This document shows, one piece after another, positions 63,175 through 64,000 of a stretch of DNA of 64,000 nucleotides. The DNA is from Qipengyuania spongiae. GTDB lineage: Bacteria; Pseudomonadota; Alphaproteobacteria; Sphingomonadales; Sphingomonadaceae. The notes under the pieces were generated by a model. It was not told where the DNA came from. It was given only the letters and a program-made list of their open reading frames with translations, and ran no database searches. The stretch is from positions 2,676,501-2,740,500 of the forward strand of contig NZ_CP092471.1 of NCBI RefSeq assembly GCF_026168555.1. The letters are read 5' to 3'. Both the position numbers and the translations under genes were made by a program. Every line of letters starts with the position of its first letter. Within the stretch, counting starts at the first letter, position 1.

Positions 63175-64000
63175 TCAGCTGACCTGCGTGAAGTCGAGGT
63201 CGCGGGCGGTGAAGATGCGGATCGGCTCGCCCTGGCGGACGCGCACGGTGGGGCCGCGCTGGCCGTCCTGCTGCGCCGCGGTCTGCGCCGCCGACTGGCT
63301 CGCCCCGCCGATCAGCACGCCGCTCGCCCCGCCGGTGGCAAGGCTGCCGAGCCCGCCGACGACCGAGAGCAGCATGGCCGAGCCGAAGCGGCGGAAGAAC
63401 CCGCCACCCGAAACCTCGCCCTGCAAGCCGGTCGTTCCATCGAAGCCGATAGCGGGCGAGGCGAGATTGACCGAGGCGCCGTCGGGACGGATCAACCGCG
63501 TCCAGATGACATAGGCGCGCTTCTGTCCGTTCTGGAGGCCGGACTGATACTGCCCGATCAGGCGGCTGGAGCGCGGGACAAGCACCTTGCTGCCATCGAA
63601 GCTGCGCACGTCCTGACTTACCACCGCGCGGACATAGCCGGGGACGTTGGTATCGATCGCCGTCTCCAGCACCGCCGGGATCAGCGTGCCCTGCGTGACG
63701 GTCGTCGAGGGATTGGTCATCGCCCTCGCCTGCGCCGGAGCGCCGCCAACGCCGCCGATGCGGCTGGCGAAATCGTTGGCCGAACTTCCGCCTTCGCCCG
63801 CCGGCTGCGCCACCGCGACCCCTTCGGCCGAAGCGGGCGAGCCGGCGAGGTTTGGCGCAGCACCGGAATCGAAGACCACCGTGGGGCTGGCATAGGGGTT
63901 GACGACGGGCGCCATCGCGGCTTGCGGCGGCGCGGAATAGACCGGGCTCGGCGCGGGATCGGCCTGCTGTACCATGCCGGCGGAATCGACCTGGGTCATC
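63175..64000 (-). CDS. virB10: Type IV secretion protein VirB10, C-terminal part (runs off the window)
   Basis: At least 275 residues of the C-terminus, the start being beyond the window edge. The Pro/Ala-rich periplasmic linker is followed by the TrbI/VirB10 barrel domain: TQGTLIPAVLETAIDTNVPG, DVRSFDGSKVLVPRSSRLIG, YQSGLQNGQKRAYVIWTRLI and SPAIGFDGTTGLQGEVSGGG. It spans from the inner membrane to the outer-membrane core of the secretion channel. The rest of the vir operon is expected to lie to the right. Confidence 0.93.
   Translation of the reverse strand, partial: MTQVDSAGMVQQADPAPSPVYSAPPQAAMAPVVNPYASPTVVFDSGAAPNLAGSPASAEGVAVAQPAGEGGSSANDFASRIGGVGGAPAQARAMTNPSTTVTQGTLIPAVLETAIDTNVPGYVRAVVSQDVRSFDGSKVLVPRSSRLIGQYQSGLQNGQKRAYVIWTRLIRPDGASVNLASPAIGFDGTTGLQGEVSGGGFFRRFGSAMLLSVVGGLGSLATGGASGVLIGGASQSAAQTAAQQDGQRGPTVRVRQGEPIRIFTARDLDFTQVS

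Noticed and set aside
62115..64000. virB10-virB11 considered as part of the integrated element
   Set aside because: They lie to the right of the intact tRNA-Arg and outside the att repeats, behind a normal chromosomal gene, so they belong to a separate type IV secretion locus.

Overview
The window looks like a chromosomal segment of a high-GC alphaproteobacterium of the order Sphingomonadales, most likely an Erythrobacteraceae-type organism. The pointers are a GcrA cell-cycle regulator, the alphaproteobacterial F-ATPase zeta inhibitor, a carotenoid hydroxylase CrtZ, a rimP-nusA-ylxR-infB-rbfA operon and a psp locus of the alphaproteobacterial kind. Species cannot be fixed from the sequence alone.

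Layout. 1-7.4 kb: a truncated FAD monooxygenase divergent from a TetR regulator, an MscS-type channel, then a second TetR gene divergent from a heme-peroxidase operon (catalase-like protein, unknown protein, DyP peroxidase, hot-dog thioesterase). 7.9-20.2 kb: a low-oxygen respiration cluster on the + strand, with NnrS, a 4-TM protein, an Fe-S FNR-type regulator, a second cluster-less CRP/FNR regulator, ccoNOQP (cbb3 oxidase), ccoGHIS (assembly), a decayed hemN and a small membrane protein. FNR-type boxes lie in front of the second regulator and ccoN, with a weaker one in front of nnrS. 20.2-23.1 kb: a DUF3489-DUF2924-large serine recombinase module next to a decayed HTH fragment and tRNA-Ser(CGA).

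23.7-28.6 kb: hspQ, a solo ABC-2 permease, gcrA, a membrane diguanylate cyclase, a DUF1993 protein and a spermidine-synthase-like protein. 28.6-40.2 kb (minus strand): rimP-nusA-ylxR-infB-rbfA, then tdk, an M50 protease, truB, rpsO and pnp, with one + strand DUF4126-like gene between rbfA and tdk. 40.4-45.2 kb: pspF divergent from an enlarged psp operon driven by a near-consensus sigma-54 promoter. After pspA, pspB and pspC come six small proteins with one TM segment and a coiled coil. They share a short motif with PspB and look like tandem duplicates of it. 45.2-50.4 kb: sufE, a YbaN protein, crtZ, a thioesterase, a quinone-oxidoreductase-like MDR protein, F-ATPase zeta, bolA, monothiol glutaredoxin and a NUDIX hydrolase.

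50.4-61.3 kb: a complete 10.9-kb integrated element bounded by 47-bp direct repeats made from the 3' part of tRNA-Arg(UCU). It carries a tyrosine integrase, AlpA, a RepA-like ATPase with an iteron-like array and an AT-rich palindrome behind it, an HNH nuclease, an HK97-type prohead protease, major capsid protein, gp10-like protein and short tape measure protein, but no terminase, portal or lysis gene. A matching set of three GTTACCTA sites lies just inside each end. This is best explained as a phage satellite (capsid-encoding, PICI-like) or a compact defective prophage. 61.4-64 kb: a queuosine-precursor transporter and the end of a type IV secretion operon (virB10-virB11).

The two most novel-looking things are the tandem PspB-like array and the capsid-encoding, packaging-less satellite with symmetric terminal sites and a candidate origin.
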